Shown here piece after piece: positions 27,177-36,707 of a stretch of DNA of 64,000 nucleotides (the stretch's first letter is position 1; the number at the start of each line of letters is the position of its first letter). The DNA comes from Streptomyces sp. Je 1-369 (lineage in GTDB: Bacteria > Actinomycetota > Actinomycetes > Streptomycetales > Streptomycetaceae). The notes below the pieces were generated by a model, which was not told the DNA's origin, made no database searches, and saw only the letters and a list, made by a program, of their open reading frames with translations. Position numbers and translations under genes: made by a program. The stretch is from positions 1,951,448-2,015,447 of the forward strand of contig NZ_CP101750.1 of NCBI RefSeq assembly GCF_026810505.1, in the 5' to 3' direction.

Positions 27177-29780
27177 TCAGTGGCTGGTCGCGCCGTAGTA
27201 CGCCTGCCGCATGAGCTGCTGCATCTCGTCGATCATCGGCATGCGCGGATTGGCGGGCGCGCACTGATCGGCGTACGCGTTCATCGCCTGCTGCGGCAGG
27301 GCCTCCAGGAAGGCCGCCTCGTCCACACCCTCCTCCTGGAAGGACGCGGGGATCCCGCACTTCGCGCGCAGCTCCTCCACCGCGCGGGCGTAGGACTCGA
27401 CGCCCTCCTCCGGGGAGGCCGCCGGCAGGCCCAGCATGCGGGCGATCTCCTGGAACCGCTCAGGCGCCCGGTAGACCTCGGCCTTCGGCCAGGGCGTCGC
27501 CTTGCCGGTCACCGTGCCGTTGTGCCGGATGACGTGCGGCAGGAGCAGCGCGTTGGTGCGGCCGTGGGCGACGTGGAACGTGTTGCCGAGGGTGTGTGCC
27601 ATGGCGTGCACCAGGCCGAGGAAGGCGTTGGCGAAGGCCATGCCCGCGACGGTCGAGGCGTTGTGCATCTTCTCGCGCGCCTCGGGGTCCTCCGCCCCGT
27701 TCACGACGCACCGCTCCAGGTTCTCGAAGATCAGTTTGATGGCCTGGAGGCAGAGCCCGTCGGTGTAGTCGTTCGCGTACGCCGAGACGTACGCCTCCGT
27801 GGCGTGGGTCAGCGCGTCGAAGCCGGAGTCGGCGGTGACGGTCGCCGGGAGCCGCATCGGCAGGACGGGGTCGACGATCGCGACGTTCGGAGTGAGCGCG
27901 TAGTCGGCAAGGGGGTACTTCTGCGCGGCCGCCGGGTCGGAGATGACCGCGAACGGGGTGACCTCCGAGCCGGTGCCCGAGGTCGTCGGGACGGCCACCA
28001 GCTGCGCCTTCTCGCCGAGCCCGGGGAACTTGAACGCCCGCTTGCGGATGTCGAAGAACTTCTCCTTGGTGTCCGCGAACTCGACCTCGGGGTGCTCGTA
28101 CATGAGCCACATGATCTTGGCCGCGTCCATCGGCGAGCCGCCGCCGAGGGCGATGATCGTGTCCGGCTCGAAGTCCCGCATCAGGGCGGCGCCCGCCCGC
28201 ACCGTGGAGAGCTCCGGGTTGGGCTCGACGTCGTCGATGACCTGGACGGTGACGGCCGACGTACGGGCCGCGAGGATGTCGGTCACGCGGGCGACGAAGC
28301 CGAGGGCCGACATGGTCTTGTCGGTGACGATCGAGACCCGCTTGATGCCGTCCATCTCACCGAGGTAGCGCAGCGCGTTGCGCTCGAAGTAGATCTTCGG
28401 CGGGACCTTGAACCACTGCATGTTGTTGTTGCGCCGTCCGATCCGCTTGATGTTGATCAGGTTGACCGCGGAGACGTTGTTGGACACCGAGTTGTGTCCA
28501 TAGCTGCCGCAGCCGAGGGTGAGTGAGGGGAGGAAGGAGTTGTAGACGTCGCCGATGCCGCCGAAGGTGGAGGGCGCGTTGACGATGACGCGGACCGCCT
28601 TGACGCGCCTGCCGAACTCCTCGGCGAGCTCCTCGTCCTCGGTGTGGATGGCGGCGCTGTGCCCGAGTCCGTGGAACTCGACCATCCGGGCGGCCAGTTC
28701 GAGGCCGTGCTCGGTGGTGTCGGCCTTCAGGGCGGCGAGTACCGGGGAGAGCTTCTCGCGGGTGAGCGGTTCGCCCTCGCCGACCTCGGCGCACTCGGCG
28801 ACGATGACCGACGTGCCCTCGGGGACCTCGAACCCGGCCTGTTCGGCGATCCATCGCGGGGACCTGCCGACGACGTCCGCGTTCAGCTCGGCGCCCGAGC
28901 AGTTGTTGGCGAAGGCGGTCGTGCCGAAGACGAACTCCTCCAGCTTGGTCTTCTCGGCCGCCGTGACGACGTACGCGCCGAGCCGCCGGAACTCCTCGAT
29001 CCCCTCGTCGTAGATCTCCTCGTCGAGGATGACGGCCTGCTCGGAGGCGCAGATCATGCCGTGGTCGAAGGCCTTGGAGAGCACGATGTCGTGCACGGCC
29101 CGCCGCAGCTTGCCGCTGCGCGCGACGTACGCGGGTACGTTGCCCGCGCCGACGCCGAGTGCGGGCTTGCCGCAGGAGTAGGCGGCCTTCACCATCGCGT
29201 TGCCGCCGGTGGCGAGGATCGTGGAGACGCCGTCGTGGTTCATGAGGAGGCCGGTGGCCTCCATCGAGGGCTCCTCGACCCACTGCACGCAGTCCTCGGG
29301 CGCGCCCGCCTCGACCGCCGCGTCCCGCACGATCCGCGCGGCCTCGGCGGAGCAGCGCTGGGCGCTGGGGTGGAAGGCGAAGACGATCGGGTTGCGGGTC
29401 TTGAGGGCGATGAGCGCCTTGAAGAGCGTGGTGGAGGTCGGGTTGGTCACCGGCGTCATCGCGCAGACGACGCCGACCGGTTCGGCGATCTCGGTGACGC
29501 CGTTCAGCTCGTCGCGGGAGACGACGCCCGCCGTCTTCAGGCCGCGCAGCGAGTTGACGACGTGCTCGCAGGCGAAGAGGTTCTTGACGGCCTTGTCCTC
29601 GAAGAGGCCGCGGCCGGTCTCCTCGACCGCCTGCCGCGCGAGCTCCCCGTGCCGGCTCAGCGCGGCGAGGGAGGCCTTCTTGACGATGTGGTCGACCTGT
29701 TCCTGGTCGTACGTCGCGAACCGGCCGAGGGCCGTGAGCGCCCTCTCGACCAGTCCGTCCACCATCTCGTTGGCCTGCAT
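27177..29780 (-). CDS. adhE: Bifunctional acetaldehyde-CoA/alcohol dehydrogenase AdhE
   Basis: The protein has 867 residues, the full length of the AdhE family. Residues 1 to about 440 form the aldehyde dehydrogenase, with the catalytic cysteine in DHGMICASEQAVI near 243 and the CoA-binding region before it. From about 450 the iron-dependent alcohol dehydrogenase follows: IIALGGGSPMDAAKIMWLM binds NAD, and FLGLVHAMAHTLGNTFHVAH holds metal-binding histidines. It converts acetyl-CoA to ethanol while recycling NADH, which is unusual for an obligate aerobe and fits oxygen limitation. ATG 29780 follows AAGGGG. A near-perfect Rex operator lies about 190 bases upstream. Confidence 0.95.
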   Translation of the reverse strand: MQANEMVDGLVERALTALGRFATYDQEQVDHIVKKASLAALSRHGELARQAVEETGRGLFEDKAVKNLFACEHVVNSLRGLKTAGVVSRDELNGVTEIAEPVGVVCAMTPVTNPTSTTLFKALIALKTRNPIVFAFHPSAQRCSAEAARIVRDAAVEAGAPEDCVQWVEEPSMEATGLLMNHDGVSTILATGGNAMVKAAYSCGKPALGVGAGNVPAYVARSGKLRRAVHDIVLSKAFDHGMICASEQAVILDEEIYDEGIEEFRRLGAYVVTAAEKTKLEEFVFGTTAFANNCSGAELNADVVGRSPRWIAEQAGFEVPEGTSVIVAECAEVGEGEPLTREKLSPVLAALKADTTEHGLELAARMVEFHGLGHSAAIHTEDEELAEEFGRRVKAVRVIVNAPSTFGGIGDVYNSFLPSLTLGCGSYGHNSVSNNVSAVNLINIKRIGRRNNNMQWFKVPPKIYFERNALRYLGEMDGIKRVSIVTDKTMSALGFVARVTDILAARTSAVTVQVIDDVEPNPELSTVRAGAALMRDFEPDTIIALGGGSPMDAAKIMWLMYEHPEVEFADTKEKFFDIRKRAFKFPGLGEKAQLVAVPTTSGTGSEVTPFAVISDPAAAQKYPLADYALTPNVAIVDPVLPMRLPATVTADSGFDALTHATEAYVSAYANDYTDGLCLQAIKLIFENLERCVVNGAEDPEAREKMHNASTVAGMAFANAFLGLVHAMAHTLGNTFHVAHGRTNALLLPHVIRHNGTVTGKATPWPKAEVYRAPERFQEIARMLGLPAASPEEGVESYARAVEELRAKCGIPASFQEEGVDEAAFLEALPQQAMNAYADQCAPANPRMPMIDEMQQLMRQAYYGATSH

Positions 29781-29968
29781 GGCGGCACCCCTTCGTCGGA
29801 TTCTTCGAGTCCTTTTCGCTCCACCTCAATTCCACACCTGTACGTGTCCCGCGAGGCTCCGAAAAGGGCCTCAAACGCAGGGGAGAAGGTCCTTCCGGGG
29901 AAACGCAAGCACGCGCGAAAGCGGCCCTGAGCTGCGCAAATCGTGAGTGACTTTAGACCCATGCGCGC

Positions 29969-29986
29969 TTGTGAAAACTTTCACAA
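29969..29986. promoter_or_regulatory. Rex (redox repressor) operator for adhE
   Basis: TTGTGAAAACTTTCACAA matches TTGTGAA-N4-TTCACAA at every fixed position. Rex leaves DNA when NADH rises. The site lies upstream of adhE on its transcription side and in the gap after the sprD-like gene, so adhE is the evident target. Confidence 0.85.
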
Positions 29987-30007
29987 GAAATGCGATAAAT
30001 ACGGAAA

Positions 30008-30037
30008 GCCCCGCCCCCGCAGGTGCGGGAGCGGGGC
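30008..30037 (-). terminator. Terminator of the sprD-like protease gene
   Basis: GCCCCGC (30008-30014) pairs with GCGGGGC (30031-30037), with further CCGCA/TGCGG pairs inside. Read on the minus strand it is followed by TTTCCGTATTTAT, so it ends transcription of the protease gene before the adhE control region. Confidence 0.7.
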
Positions 30038-30055
30038 GTCGAGCGTCCTGCGAGG

Positions 30056-31135
30056 TCAGCCGATCTCCGCTCCGTAGGCCGAAAGGGCCTCGGGAACCGG
30101 CTGGAAGAAGGTCTCGCCGCCGGACGAGCAGTCGCCGCTGCCGCCCGAGGTGAGGCCGAGCGCGGTGTCGCCGGCGAAGAGCGCGCCGCCGCTGTCGCCG
30201 GGCTCGGCGCAGACCGTCGTCTGGATCAGACCGTCGACCTGGCCCTCCTGGTAGTTGACCGTGGCGTCCAGCGCGGTGACGTCACCGTCGTGGACCTGGG
30301 TGGTGCTGCCGCTGCGCGTCACCTTCTGGCCGACCGTGGCGTCCCCGGCCTTGCTGATCGCCTGGGTGCCGCCATAGAGGTTCACCTCGCTGGGGTGCGG
30401 GGTGTCGGCCGTGTACTTCACGATGGCGTAGTCGTTGCCCGGGAAGCTGGACTCCTCCGTGGCACCGATCTCCGAGCCGCCCTGCGAGTCGGACCAGCTC
30501 TTCACCGCGTTGCCGCAGTGTCCCGCCGTCAGGAAGTACGGCTCGCCGCCCTTGACGACGTTGAAGCCGAGCGAGCAGCGCGAGCCGCTCCCCCAGATCG
30601 CGTCGCCGCCGGCGATGAAGGCCTTGTACTCGCCCTTGCTGCGCTTGAGTTCGGCCTTGCCGCCGAGCTCCTTCACGATCGAGGTGACCTTGTCGAGCTT
30701 CGCGCCCTTGACCGTGCGGTCGGCCGTGACGACGACCTTGTTGGTGGCCGGGTCCATCGCCCACGAGGTGCCGGGCACGGCCGCCTTGTCGTCGAGCGTC
30801 GCGCGGGCGCTCTTCAGCTCGGCGAGGGAGTTCTCGACGATTCTGGCCTTGCCGCCCGCCGACTCGACGGCGTCCGCCGCGCTCCGGTCGAGCACGTTCA
30901 CGACGAGGGTCTTGGTCTCGGCGTCGTAGTACGTGCCCGCGGCGTCCGCGCCGAGCTCCTTGCCCAGCGAAGAGGCGAGCTTTCCGGCCTTGGCCACGGA
31001 GAGGGTGTCGGGGGTGGGGGTGGGGGAGTTCTCGCTCGCGTTCGCAGTCTGGAAGGTGATTCCCGCGGCGACCAGCGCGGCGATGCCCGCGCCTGCCACG
31101 GCGGCACGGCGCTTGGGTATGCGTCGGTGCTTCAA
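30056..31135 (-). CDS. sprD: Secreted serine protease, streptogrisin D type (S1 family)
   Basis: This 359-residue preproenzyme has a signal peptide with a basic start and a hydrophobic core ending near ANA. A propeptide of about 130 residues (folding chaperone, alpha-lytic protease type) follows. The mature protease starts near [20 protein letters not shown]. The triad is visible: His in [10 protein letters not shown], Asp in [11 protein letters not shown], Ser in [12 protein letters not shown]. Close wording to S. griseus protease D. It degrades proteins outside the cell after self-cleavage of the propeptide. The strong hairpin downstream marks its transcript end. Confidence 0.92.
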   Translation of the reverse strand: MKHRRIPKRRAAVAGAGIAALVAAGITFQTANASENSPTPTPDTLSVAKAGKLASSLGKELGADAAGTYYDAETKTLVVNVLDRSAADAVESAGGKARIVENSLAELKSARATLDDKAAVPGTSWAMDPATNKVVVTADRTVKGAKLDKVTSIVKELGGKAELKRSKGEYKAFIAGGDAIWGSGSRCSLGFNVVKGGEPYFLTAGHCGNAVKSWSDSQGGSEIGATEESSFPGNDYAIVKYTADTPHPSEVNLYGGTQAISKAGDATVGQKVTRSGSTTQVHDGDVTALDATVNYQEGQVDGLIQTTVCAEPGDSGGALFAGDTALGLTSGGSGDCSSGGETFFQPVPEALSAYGAEIG

Positions 31136-31413
31136 AGCTCACGACCTCCTGTGGGGGGACCGACCCGTCCGGCGTGGGGGCCTCGCGGGTCGCGTGTCTT
31201 GCGCAGCACGGAACCACCACGCTGAATTAGCCGCGTCCATGCCAAGTTGACCCGCTAACTATCCCGACGTCATCCGGTCGCACACAAGGTCCACTTCAGG
31301 ACGCGCATGCGGGAACGGCCGTGCGCCCCCTGTGCGTCGAGTGAGCCGGGTCACAGCACGTCGGTCCCCGCTGCAAACACCCCGTGCGAGGGAAGGTCGT
31401 CAGCCGGTAAGGA

Positions 31414-32295
31414 CTAGTCCTGTCCGGATTTCGACCCCGTGGACGGGCCGAGCTCTCCGACTTCCGCGTCTCCCGCACCGGAATCCGGCAGCTTCCCGGG
31501 CTCCGCGTGGTTCCCCTGCGGCTGCTGCGGCACGGGCGGCTGGGCCCGTTCCAGGAACCGGAGGAGCTCCACGGGGAAGGGCAGGACGAGGGTGGAGTTC
31601 TTCTCGGCGGCGACGGCCACCACGGTCTGGAGGAGCCGGAGTTGGAGCGCGGCGGGCTCCTCCGACATCTCATGGGCGGCCTCGGCGAGCTTCTTGGAGG
31701 CCTGGAGTTCGGCGTCGGCGTTGATGATGCGGGCGCGCCGCTCGCGGTCGGCCTCGGCCTGGCGGGCCATGGACCGCTTCATCGTCTCGGGCAGCGACAC
31801 GTCCTTGATCTCGACGCGGTCGATCTGCACGCCCCACCCGACGGCCGGGGAGTCGATCATCAGCTCCAGGCCCTGGTTGAGCTTCTCGCGGTTGGACAGC
31901 AGGTCGTCCAGGTTGCTCTTGCCGATGATGGAGCGCAGCGACGTCTGTGCCATCTGTGAGACCGCGAAGCGGTAGTCCTCCACCTCGACGACCGCCTCGG
32001 CGGCGTCCATGACCTTGAAGTAGATGACGGCGTCGACGCGGACCGTGACGTTGTCGCGCGTGATGCCGTCCTGGGCGGGCACCGGCATCGTCACGATCTG
32101 CATGTTGACGCGGCGGAGCCGGTCGACCATGGGCACGATCATGGTGAACCCCGGTCCGCGCACGTGGCTCTGGAGCTTGCCGAGGCGCAGCACCACACCT
32201 CGCTCGTACTGTTTGATGACGCGCGCCGCCGCCATCGCGTAGACCGCTCCGAGCGACCCGAGGGTCAACCCCACCGCCACCAGCTCCTCGACCAT
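31414..32295 (-). CDS. Slipin/stomatin-like SPFH membrane protein
   Basis: The protein has 293 residues. One N-terminal helix (LVAVGLTLGSLGAVYAMAAA) precedes the SPFH/band-7 domain: QYERGVVLRLGKLQSHVRGP, MQIVTMPVPAQDGITRDNVT, and WGVQIDRVEIKDVSLPETMK. A helical, Ala/Glu-rich region follows, then a Pro/Gly/Ser-rich tail of about 40 residues. Slipins oligomerise and organise membrane microdomains. Usually they pair with an NfeD-like protein; none is encoded next to it here, where two protease genes flank it. Confidence 0.88.
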   Translation of the reverse strand: MVEELVAVGLTLGSLGAVYAMAAARVIKQYERGVVLRLGKLQSHVRGPGFTMIVPMVDRLRRVNMQIVTMPVPAQDGITRDNVTVRVDAVIYFKVMDAAEAVVEVEDYRFAVSQMAQTSLRSIIGKSNLDDLLSNREKLNQGLELMIDSPAVGWGVQIDRVEIKDVSLPETMKRSMARQAEADRERRARIINADAELQASKKLAEAAHEMSEEPAALQLRLLQTVVAVAAEKNSTLVLPFPVELLRFLERAQPPVPQQPQGNHAEPGKLPDSGAGDAEVGELGPSTGSKSGQD

Positions 32296-32369
32296 GCCGG
32301 CCCCCCAGGGTCCGAATTGGGCGTGTTGCGCGCTGCTTCGAAGGTAGCTCGCCCTTCGGGCAAGAGCGA

Positions 32370-32396
32370 GCCCCCGCCCGGTGTCCGGACGGGGGC
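32370..32396 (-). terminator. Terminator of the sprB-like protease gene
   Basis: GCCCCCGCCCGG (32370-32381) pairs with CCGGACGGGGGC (32385-32396), eleven of twelve pairs, with a three-base loop. A second hairpin, GCTCGC...GCGAGC (32347-32370), lies next to it. It separates the protease from the slipin gene. Confidence 0.7.
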
Positions 32397-32430
32397 CTGT
32401 GCCGGTGGGACGTTCTCGGCGGGCGCTGTG

Positions 32431-33333
32431 TCAGTAGACGCTGACGTTGTACGCGCGCAGCGCCTCGGTGACCGGCTGGAAGAACGTGGTGCCGCCCGAC
32501 GAGCAGTTGCCGCTGCCGCCGGAGGTCAGACCGAGGGCCGTGGAGCCCGAGTACAGCGGGCCGCCGCTGTCGCCGGGTTCGGCGCAGACGGTGGTCTTGA
32601 TCATGCCGTAGACGACGTCGCCGCCGCCGTAGTTCACGGTCTGGTTCAGCGCGGTGACGCGGCCGCTGTGCGTGCCGGTCGTGGAGCCGCGCCGGGTGAC
32701 GTTCTGTCCGACGGTCGGGTCGGCGGCGCGGGTGATGTCCTGGCTGCCCACGGTGCCGGACTTGGTGACCGAGTTGTTCGTGTACTTGACGATGCCGTAG
32801 TCGTTGGTCGGGAAGCTGGAGCCCGACGTGGTGCCGAGCACGGTGGTCTTCGCCGAGTTGGACCACCAGGTGGTCGCGCCGTCGGTGCAGTGACCGGCGG
32901 TCAGGAAGTAGTAGGTGCTGCCGTTGCGCACGTTGAAGCCGAGCGAGCAGCGCCAGCTGCTCGCGTAGATCGCGTCGCCGCCGGAGATGTACTTCTGGAA
33001 CGTGCCCGGGGTGCGCTCGATCCTCAGCGCGTCGGCGTTGGCTCCCGCCGCGTCCTTGAGCTTCGCGATCTCGGCCTTGGAGACCGTGCTGTCGGCGGTC
33101 ACGACGACCTGCTTGGTCTTCGCGTCGACACCCCAGGCGGTACCGGCGACGTCGGCGCCGAGGACGGCGTCGCTGGCCTGTTCCAGCTGCGAGGCGCTGA
33201 AGGTGGCGGCGCCGTCCTGCGCGGTGGCCGCGGGCACGGCGAGCGCTCCTGCGGCGACGAGCCCGGTGGCCACGGCGAGCAGACGGGTGTGTCTTGATAT
33301 GCCGTTGTGGGGGATGGTGCGCTTGATCCTCAC
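32431..33333 (-). CDS. sprB: Secreted serine protease, streptogrisin B type (S1 family)
   Basis: This 300-residue preproenzyme has a signal peptide ([20 protein letters not shown], ending ATA), a short propeptide of about 75 residues, and a mature protease starting [20 protein letters not shown]. The triad residues are His in [10 protein letters not shown], Asp in [11 protein letters not shown] and Ser in [14 protein letters not shown]. The mature sequence is very close to S. griseus protease B as I remember it. The propeptide is shorter than that of the neighbouring sprD-like gene. It is an extracellular enzyme for nutrient release. Confidence 0.93.
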   Translation of the reverse strand: MRIKRTIPHNGISRHTRLLAVATGLVAAGALAVPAATAQDGAATFSASQLEQASDAVLGADVAGTAWGVDAKTKQVVVTADSTVSKAEIAKLKDAAGANADALRIERTPGTFQKYISGGDAIYASSWRCSLGFNVRNGSTYYFLTAGHCTDGATTWWSNSAKTTVLGTTSGSSFPTNDYGIVKYTNNSVTKSGTVGSQDITRAADPTVGQNVTRRGSTTGTHSGRVTALNQTVNYGGGDVVYGMIKTTVCAEPGDSGGPLYSGSTALGLTSGGSGNCSSGGTTFFQPVTEALRAYNVSVY

Positions 33334-33504
33334 GTTTGTTCCTCCCGAGGGAAGTCAGTGGGTCCTTGTGGGTTGAGGACCCGTGAGGCGCAGCCAAAGA
33401 GACAGCCCGGATTCCGGTTACGCCGTGCTCCTGACAAGCGCTGCTCGGGAGTATTGGGGGGTGGACACGAGCCGCACAAGGGCACCTTTCGGCCGACACG
33501 GGCC

Positions 33505-34323
33505 TTAGGTGTCCCGAAGGTTCCGCTCCCCCGCCGCGATGTCGACGGGCAGCGTGTTGCCGGGCGGCGGGAAGGGGCAGATGAAGTGGTCGGCGAAGGC
33601 GCACGGGGGCAGCAGCGCACGGTTGAAGTCGACGGTGGTGCGGCCGTCGGCGCCGGGCGCGGCGGGGCGCAGGAAGCGGAAGCGGTAGCTGGACACGCCG
33701 CTGGTGGCGTCCGCGAAGACCGCCCACAGCGACCCGTCGCCCTCGACGCTCACCTGGAGGGTGTGCTCGACTCCCCCGATCCTGAAGGAGAGTTCACCGC
33801 CGACTCCGAGCCCGCGCTCCTTGCCGTCCGCGTTGCCGACCGTGACGGTGCGGTCCTCGTCGTACGGGATGAAGCGCCCCGGCACCGCCCAGCGCTCGTC
33901 GTACGCGGTGGCGTCGATGCCACGGAAGGCGCGGCGCGCGGTGGCGTCCGGGTCGAAGTCGCGCACCGCCCACAGGCCTTCGCGCCGGATGACGACGAGG
34001 CGGCGCCCGCCGAGCGCGACGCGGGCGTCGGCGACCGGGCCGCTGTCGGCGCCGAGGCGGACCTCGCCGCTGAGGGGCGTCCCGTCGACGGTGAGGCCGT
34101 CCTCGGCTCCCGCCGTCAGGACGAGCGCGTCGGACGTGCCGGACGTGCCGGACGTGTCGGCCCAGTGCCCGGGGATGCCCGGCAGGTGTCCCTCCGGGTG
34201 GTCGGCGAGCCAGTGCGTGCCGGTGAGGGAGAGCGGCCCGTAGGGCGCCGACACCGTCTCCGTCCGCTGCTCGTGCCAGTGCTTCCAGTCCTGCGCCGCG
34301 TCCGCGGTGTGCCCGTTGCTCAT
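33505..34323 (-). CDS. DUF1684 domain protein
   Basis: ATG 34323 follows AAGGG and gives 272 residues. The DUF1684 core is recognisable: GPLSLTGTHWLADHPEG near the start, then FRIGGVEHTLQVSVEGDGSL, RTTVDFNRALLPPCAFADHF and CPFPPPGNTLPVDIAAGER at the end. It has no signal or helices. The function is unknown, but the conserved C-terminal Asp/Phe-Asn/Cys-Ala-His pattern suggests ligand or metal binding. It is the last gene of the monooxygenase/ABC-transporter operon, five bases after an LLM gene, so it probably handles a product or intermediate of the oxidation. Confidence 0.75.
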   Translation of the reverse strand: MSNGHTADAAQDWKHWHEQRTETVSAPYGPLSLTGTHWLADHPEGHLPGIPGHWADTSGTSGTSDALVLTAGAEDGLTVDGTPLSGEVRLGADSGPVADARVALGGRRLVVIRREGLWAVRDFDPDATARRAFRGIDATAYDERWAVPGRFIPYDEDRTVTVGNADGKERGLGVGGELSFRIGGVEHTLQVSVEGDGSLWAVFADATSGVSSYRFRFLRPAAPGADGRTTVDFNRALLPPCAFADHFICPFPPPGNTLPVDIAAGERNLRDT

Positions 34324-34328
34324 GGTGA

Positions 34329-35633
34329 TCAACCCTTCCATACCGGCTCGCGCAGCCCGAGGTGGGAGCGGAGCGTCGTGCCCTCGTACGCCGTGCGGTA
34401 CGCGCCGCGCTCCTGGAGCAGCGGCACCACCCGGTCCACGAAGTCGTCGAGGCCGCCGGGGGTGAGGTGCGGCACGAGGATGAAGCCGTCGGCGGCGTCG
34501 GTGCGCACGAACTCCGTCATGTCGGCGGCGACCCGGTCCGGGGTGCCGATGAAGGACTGGCGTGCCGTGGTCTCGATGACGGTCTGGCGGATGGAGAGCC
34601 CCTTGGCCTCGGACAGGGCCCGCCACTTCGCGGCGACGGCGAAGGGGTCGCCGATCTTCACCCGGCCCTGGACGAGCTCGGAGTCCGGGTCGGGGTCGAT
34701 GTCGGGCAGCGGCCCGTCCGGGTCGTACGAGGAGAGGTCGACGCCCCAGACCTGTTCCAGGGCGAGGATCGCGTTCTGCGGGGAGACCTGTTCGCGGCGT
34801 ATCCCGGTGGCCTTCTCCTGCGCCTCGGCCGCGGTGTCGCCGAGGACGAAGGTGACCCCGGGCATGATCTTCAGGTCGTCGGCGGAGCGCCCGTACTTCG
34901 CGAGGCGGCCCTTCACGTCGGCGTAGAACTCCCGTCCCGCCTCCAGCGTGCCGTGCCGGGTGAAGATCACGTCGGCGGCGGACGCGGCGAACTCCCGCCC
35001 CTCCGGCGAGTCGCCCGCCTGGATGACGACGGGGTGCCCCTGCGGGGAGCGGGGCGCGGTGAACTCGCCCTCGACGGAGAAGTGCCGTCCGTGGTGCGCG
35101 AACGGTCGCGGTCTGCCGTCCGGCGTCCAGGAGTCCCACAGTTCGCGGGCGGTCGCCAGGAACTCGGCGGCGCGGGTGTACCGGTCGGCTCGGTCGAGGT
35201 AGCCGCCGCGCCGGAAGTTCTCGCCGGTGAAGGCGTCCGACGTGGTGACGACGTTCCAGGCGGCACGGCCCGCGCTCAGGTGGTCGAGGGCGGCGAACCT
35301 GCGGGCCAGCTCGAAAGGTTCGTTGAAGGTGGCGTTGACCGTGCCGGCGAGGCCGAGCCGCTCGGTGACGGCGGCGAGCGCGGTCAGGACGGTCAGCGAC
35401 TCGGGCCGCCCGACGACGTCCAGGTCGTGGATGCGCCCCTTGTGCTCGCGCAGCCGCAGCCCTTCGGCGAGGAAGAAGAAGTCGAAGAGCCCGCGCTCGG
35501 CGGTGCGGGCGAGCGACGCGAAGGACGAGAAGTCGATGTGCGAGCCGGACGCGGGGTCGGACCAGACGGTGGTGCTGTTGACGCCGGGGAAGTGCGCGGC
35601 CAGGTGCACCTGCTTGGGTCGTTGCGTCGTCAT
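34329..35633 (-). CDS. LLM flavin-dependent monooxygenase, NtaA/SnaA/DszA type
   Basis: The protein has 434 residues, the usual length of the large NtaA/DszA subgroup. The start QVHLAAHFPGVNSTTVW and the AGTVNATFNEPFELARRFAA and AAWNVVTTSDAFTGENF stretches are hallmarks of FMN-dependent luciferase-like enzymes. They use reduced FMN from a separate reductase to oxidise C-S or C-N bonds. Known relatives act on nitrilotriacetate, dibenzothiophene sulfone and, in Bacillus (YtnJ/CmoJ), S-modified cysteines. It overlaps the other LLM gene as ATGA. The operon context favours an organosulfur substrate. Confidence 0.88.
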   Translation of the reverse strand: MTTQRPKQVHLAAHFPGVNSTTVWSDPASGSHIDFSSFASLARTAERGLFDFFFLAEGLRLREHKGRIHDLDVVGRPESLTVLTALAAVTERLGLAGTVNATFNEPFELARRFAALDHLSAGRAAWNVVTTSDAFTGENFRRGGYLDRADRYTRAAEFLATARELWDSWTPDGRPRPFAHHGRHFSVEGEFTAPRSPQGHPVVIQAGDSPEGREFAASAADVIFTRHGTLEAGREFYADVKGRLAKYGRSADDLKIMPGVTFVLGDTAAEAQEKATGIRREQVSPQNAILALEQVWGVDLSSYDPDGPLPDIDPDPDSELVQGRVKIGDPFAVAAKWRALSEAKGLSIRQTVIETTARQSFIGTPDRVAADMTEFVRTDAADGFILVPHLTPGGLDDFVDRVVPLLQERGAYRTAYEGTTLRSHLGLREPVWKG

Positions 35634-36691
35634 GCGGACTCCCCCGTGAGCGCTGCGTATCGGTTGGCGGGCCGGGCGAGCCCCAGGTGGTCGCGGAGCG
35701 TGCTGCCCGGATAGAAGGTGCGGAACAGGCCGCGGTGCTGGAGCAGCGCGACGGTGCCGTTGACGAGCCGCTCCAGGTCACGGCGGGGCTCGGCGGGCGT
35801 GAGGTGGAAGCCGTCGACGGCGCCCGCGCGGTGCCAGTCGGCGATGAGCTCGGCGAGGTCGACGGGCCCGCCGCGGTAGGCGGGCCCTCCGGCGGTGGGC
35901 AGCGGTCCGCCGCCGTGGCCGGGCTCGGCGGCGTGTTCGCCGCCGCCGAGGTCGACGTCGAGGGCGGCGAAGACGAGGAGCGTCCGCGGGTCGCGCCCGA
36001 ACCGGGCCGCCAGGCCGCGCAGTTCGGCGCGGGCGGCGTCGGCCCGTGCGGCGGATGCGGCGCGCACCAGGGCGACGTCCGCGTGCCGTGCGGCGGTCTC
36101 GCGGGCCTGCGGAGCGGTCGCGTCGACGACCCGCACCGGGTGGCCCTGCGGCGGCCGCGGCACGATGGAGGGCCCGCGCACCGAGAACGTACGCCCCGCG
36201 AAGTCGGCGTAGTGCAGCTTGTCCCGGTCGATGAACCGGCCCGTCGCCACGTCCCGTATCTCCGCGTCGTCCTCCCAGCTGTCCCACAGCCGGGCGGCGG
36301 CGTCGGCGACGTCACCGGCCTCCCGCCACAGCTCTTCGCGCGACGCGGCCCCGCGCCGCCCGAAGAGCCGCGCCTCGGCTTCCGTCGCCGAGACGTCGAG
36401 CGCCCAGCCCGCCCGCCCGTGGCTGACCCAGTCGAGGGTCGCCACGGCGGCCTGCACGTGGAAGGGCTCGGTGTGGGTGGTCGTGACGGTCGGCACGAGG
36501 CCGATGCGTGCGGTGCCGGGCGCGATCCTGGCGGCCACGGCGAGCGCGTCGGGTCCGGGGCGCGCGAAGGAGTCGTGGAGCGTCACGAAGTCCAGTGCCC
36601 CGTGCTCGGCGAGGAGCGCCGATTCGAGGTAGGGGGCGGTGTCGTGGGTGTCGGGCCTGTCGAGGGCGACGGCCAGGTGGAGGGAAGGCAT
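35630..36691 (-). CDS. LLM flavin-dependent oxidoreductase (second paralogue)
   Basis: The protein has 353 residues and is a shorter luciferase-like enzyme with a TIM-barrel plan: LHLAVALDRP at the start, IGLVPTVTTTHTEPFHVQAA, ATLDWVSHGRAGWALDVSA and a C-terminal AELIADWHRAGAVDGFHLTP. It is clearly different from its neighbour and contains an extended Ala/Arg-rich segment around residues 200-250. It may accept the product of the first enzyme or a related substrate. It lies 16 bases after the ABC ATPase gene. Reductase supplying FMNH2 is not encoded nearby, unless the FAD protein in the operon takes that role. Confidence 0.85.
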   Translation of the reverse strand: MPSLHLAVALDRPDTHDTAPYLESALLAEHGALDFVTLHDSFARPGPDALAVAARIAPGTARIGLVPTVTTTHTEPFHVQAAVATLDWVSHGRAGWALDVSATEAEARLFGRRGAASREELWREAGDVADAAARLWDSWEDDAEIRDVATGRFIDRDKLHYADFAGRTFSVRGPSIVPRPPQGHPVRVVDATAPQARETAARHADVALVRAASAARADAARAELRGLAARFGRDPRTLLVFAALDVDLGGGEHAAEPGHGGGPLPTAGGPAYRGGPVDLAELIADWHRAGAVDGFHLTPAEPRRDLERLVNGTVALLQHRGLFRTFYPGSTLRDHLGLARPANRYAALTGESA

Positions 36692-36707
36692 GCGTACTCC
36701 CGGAGGG

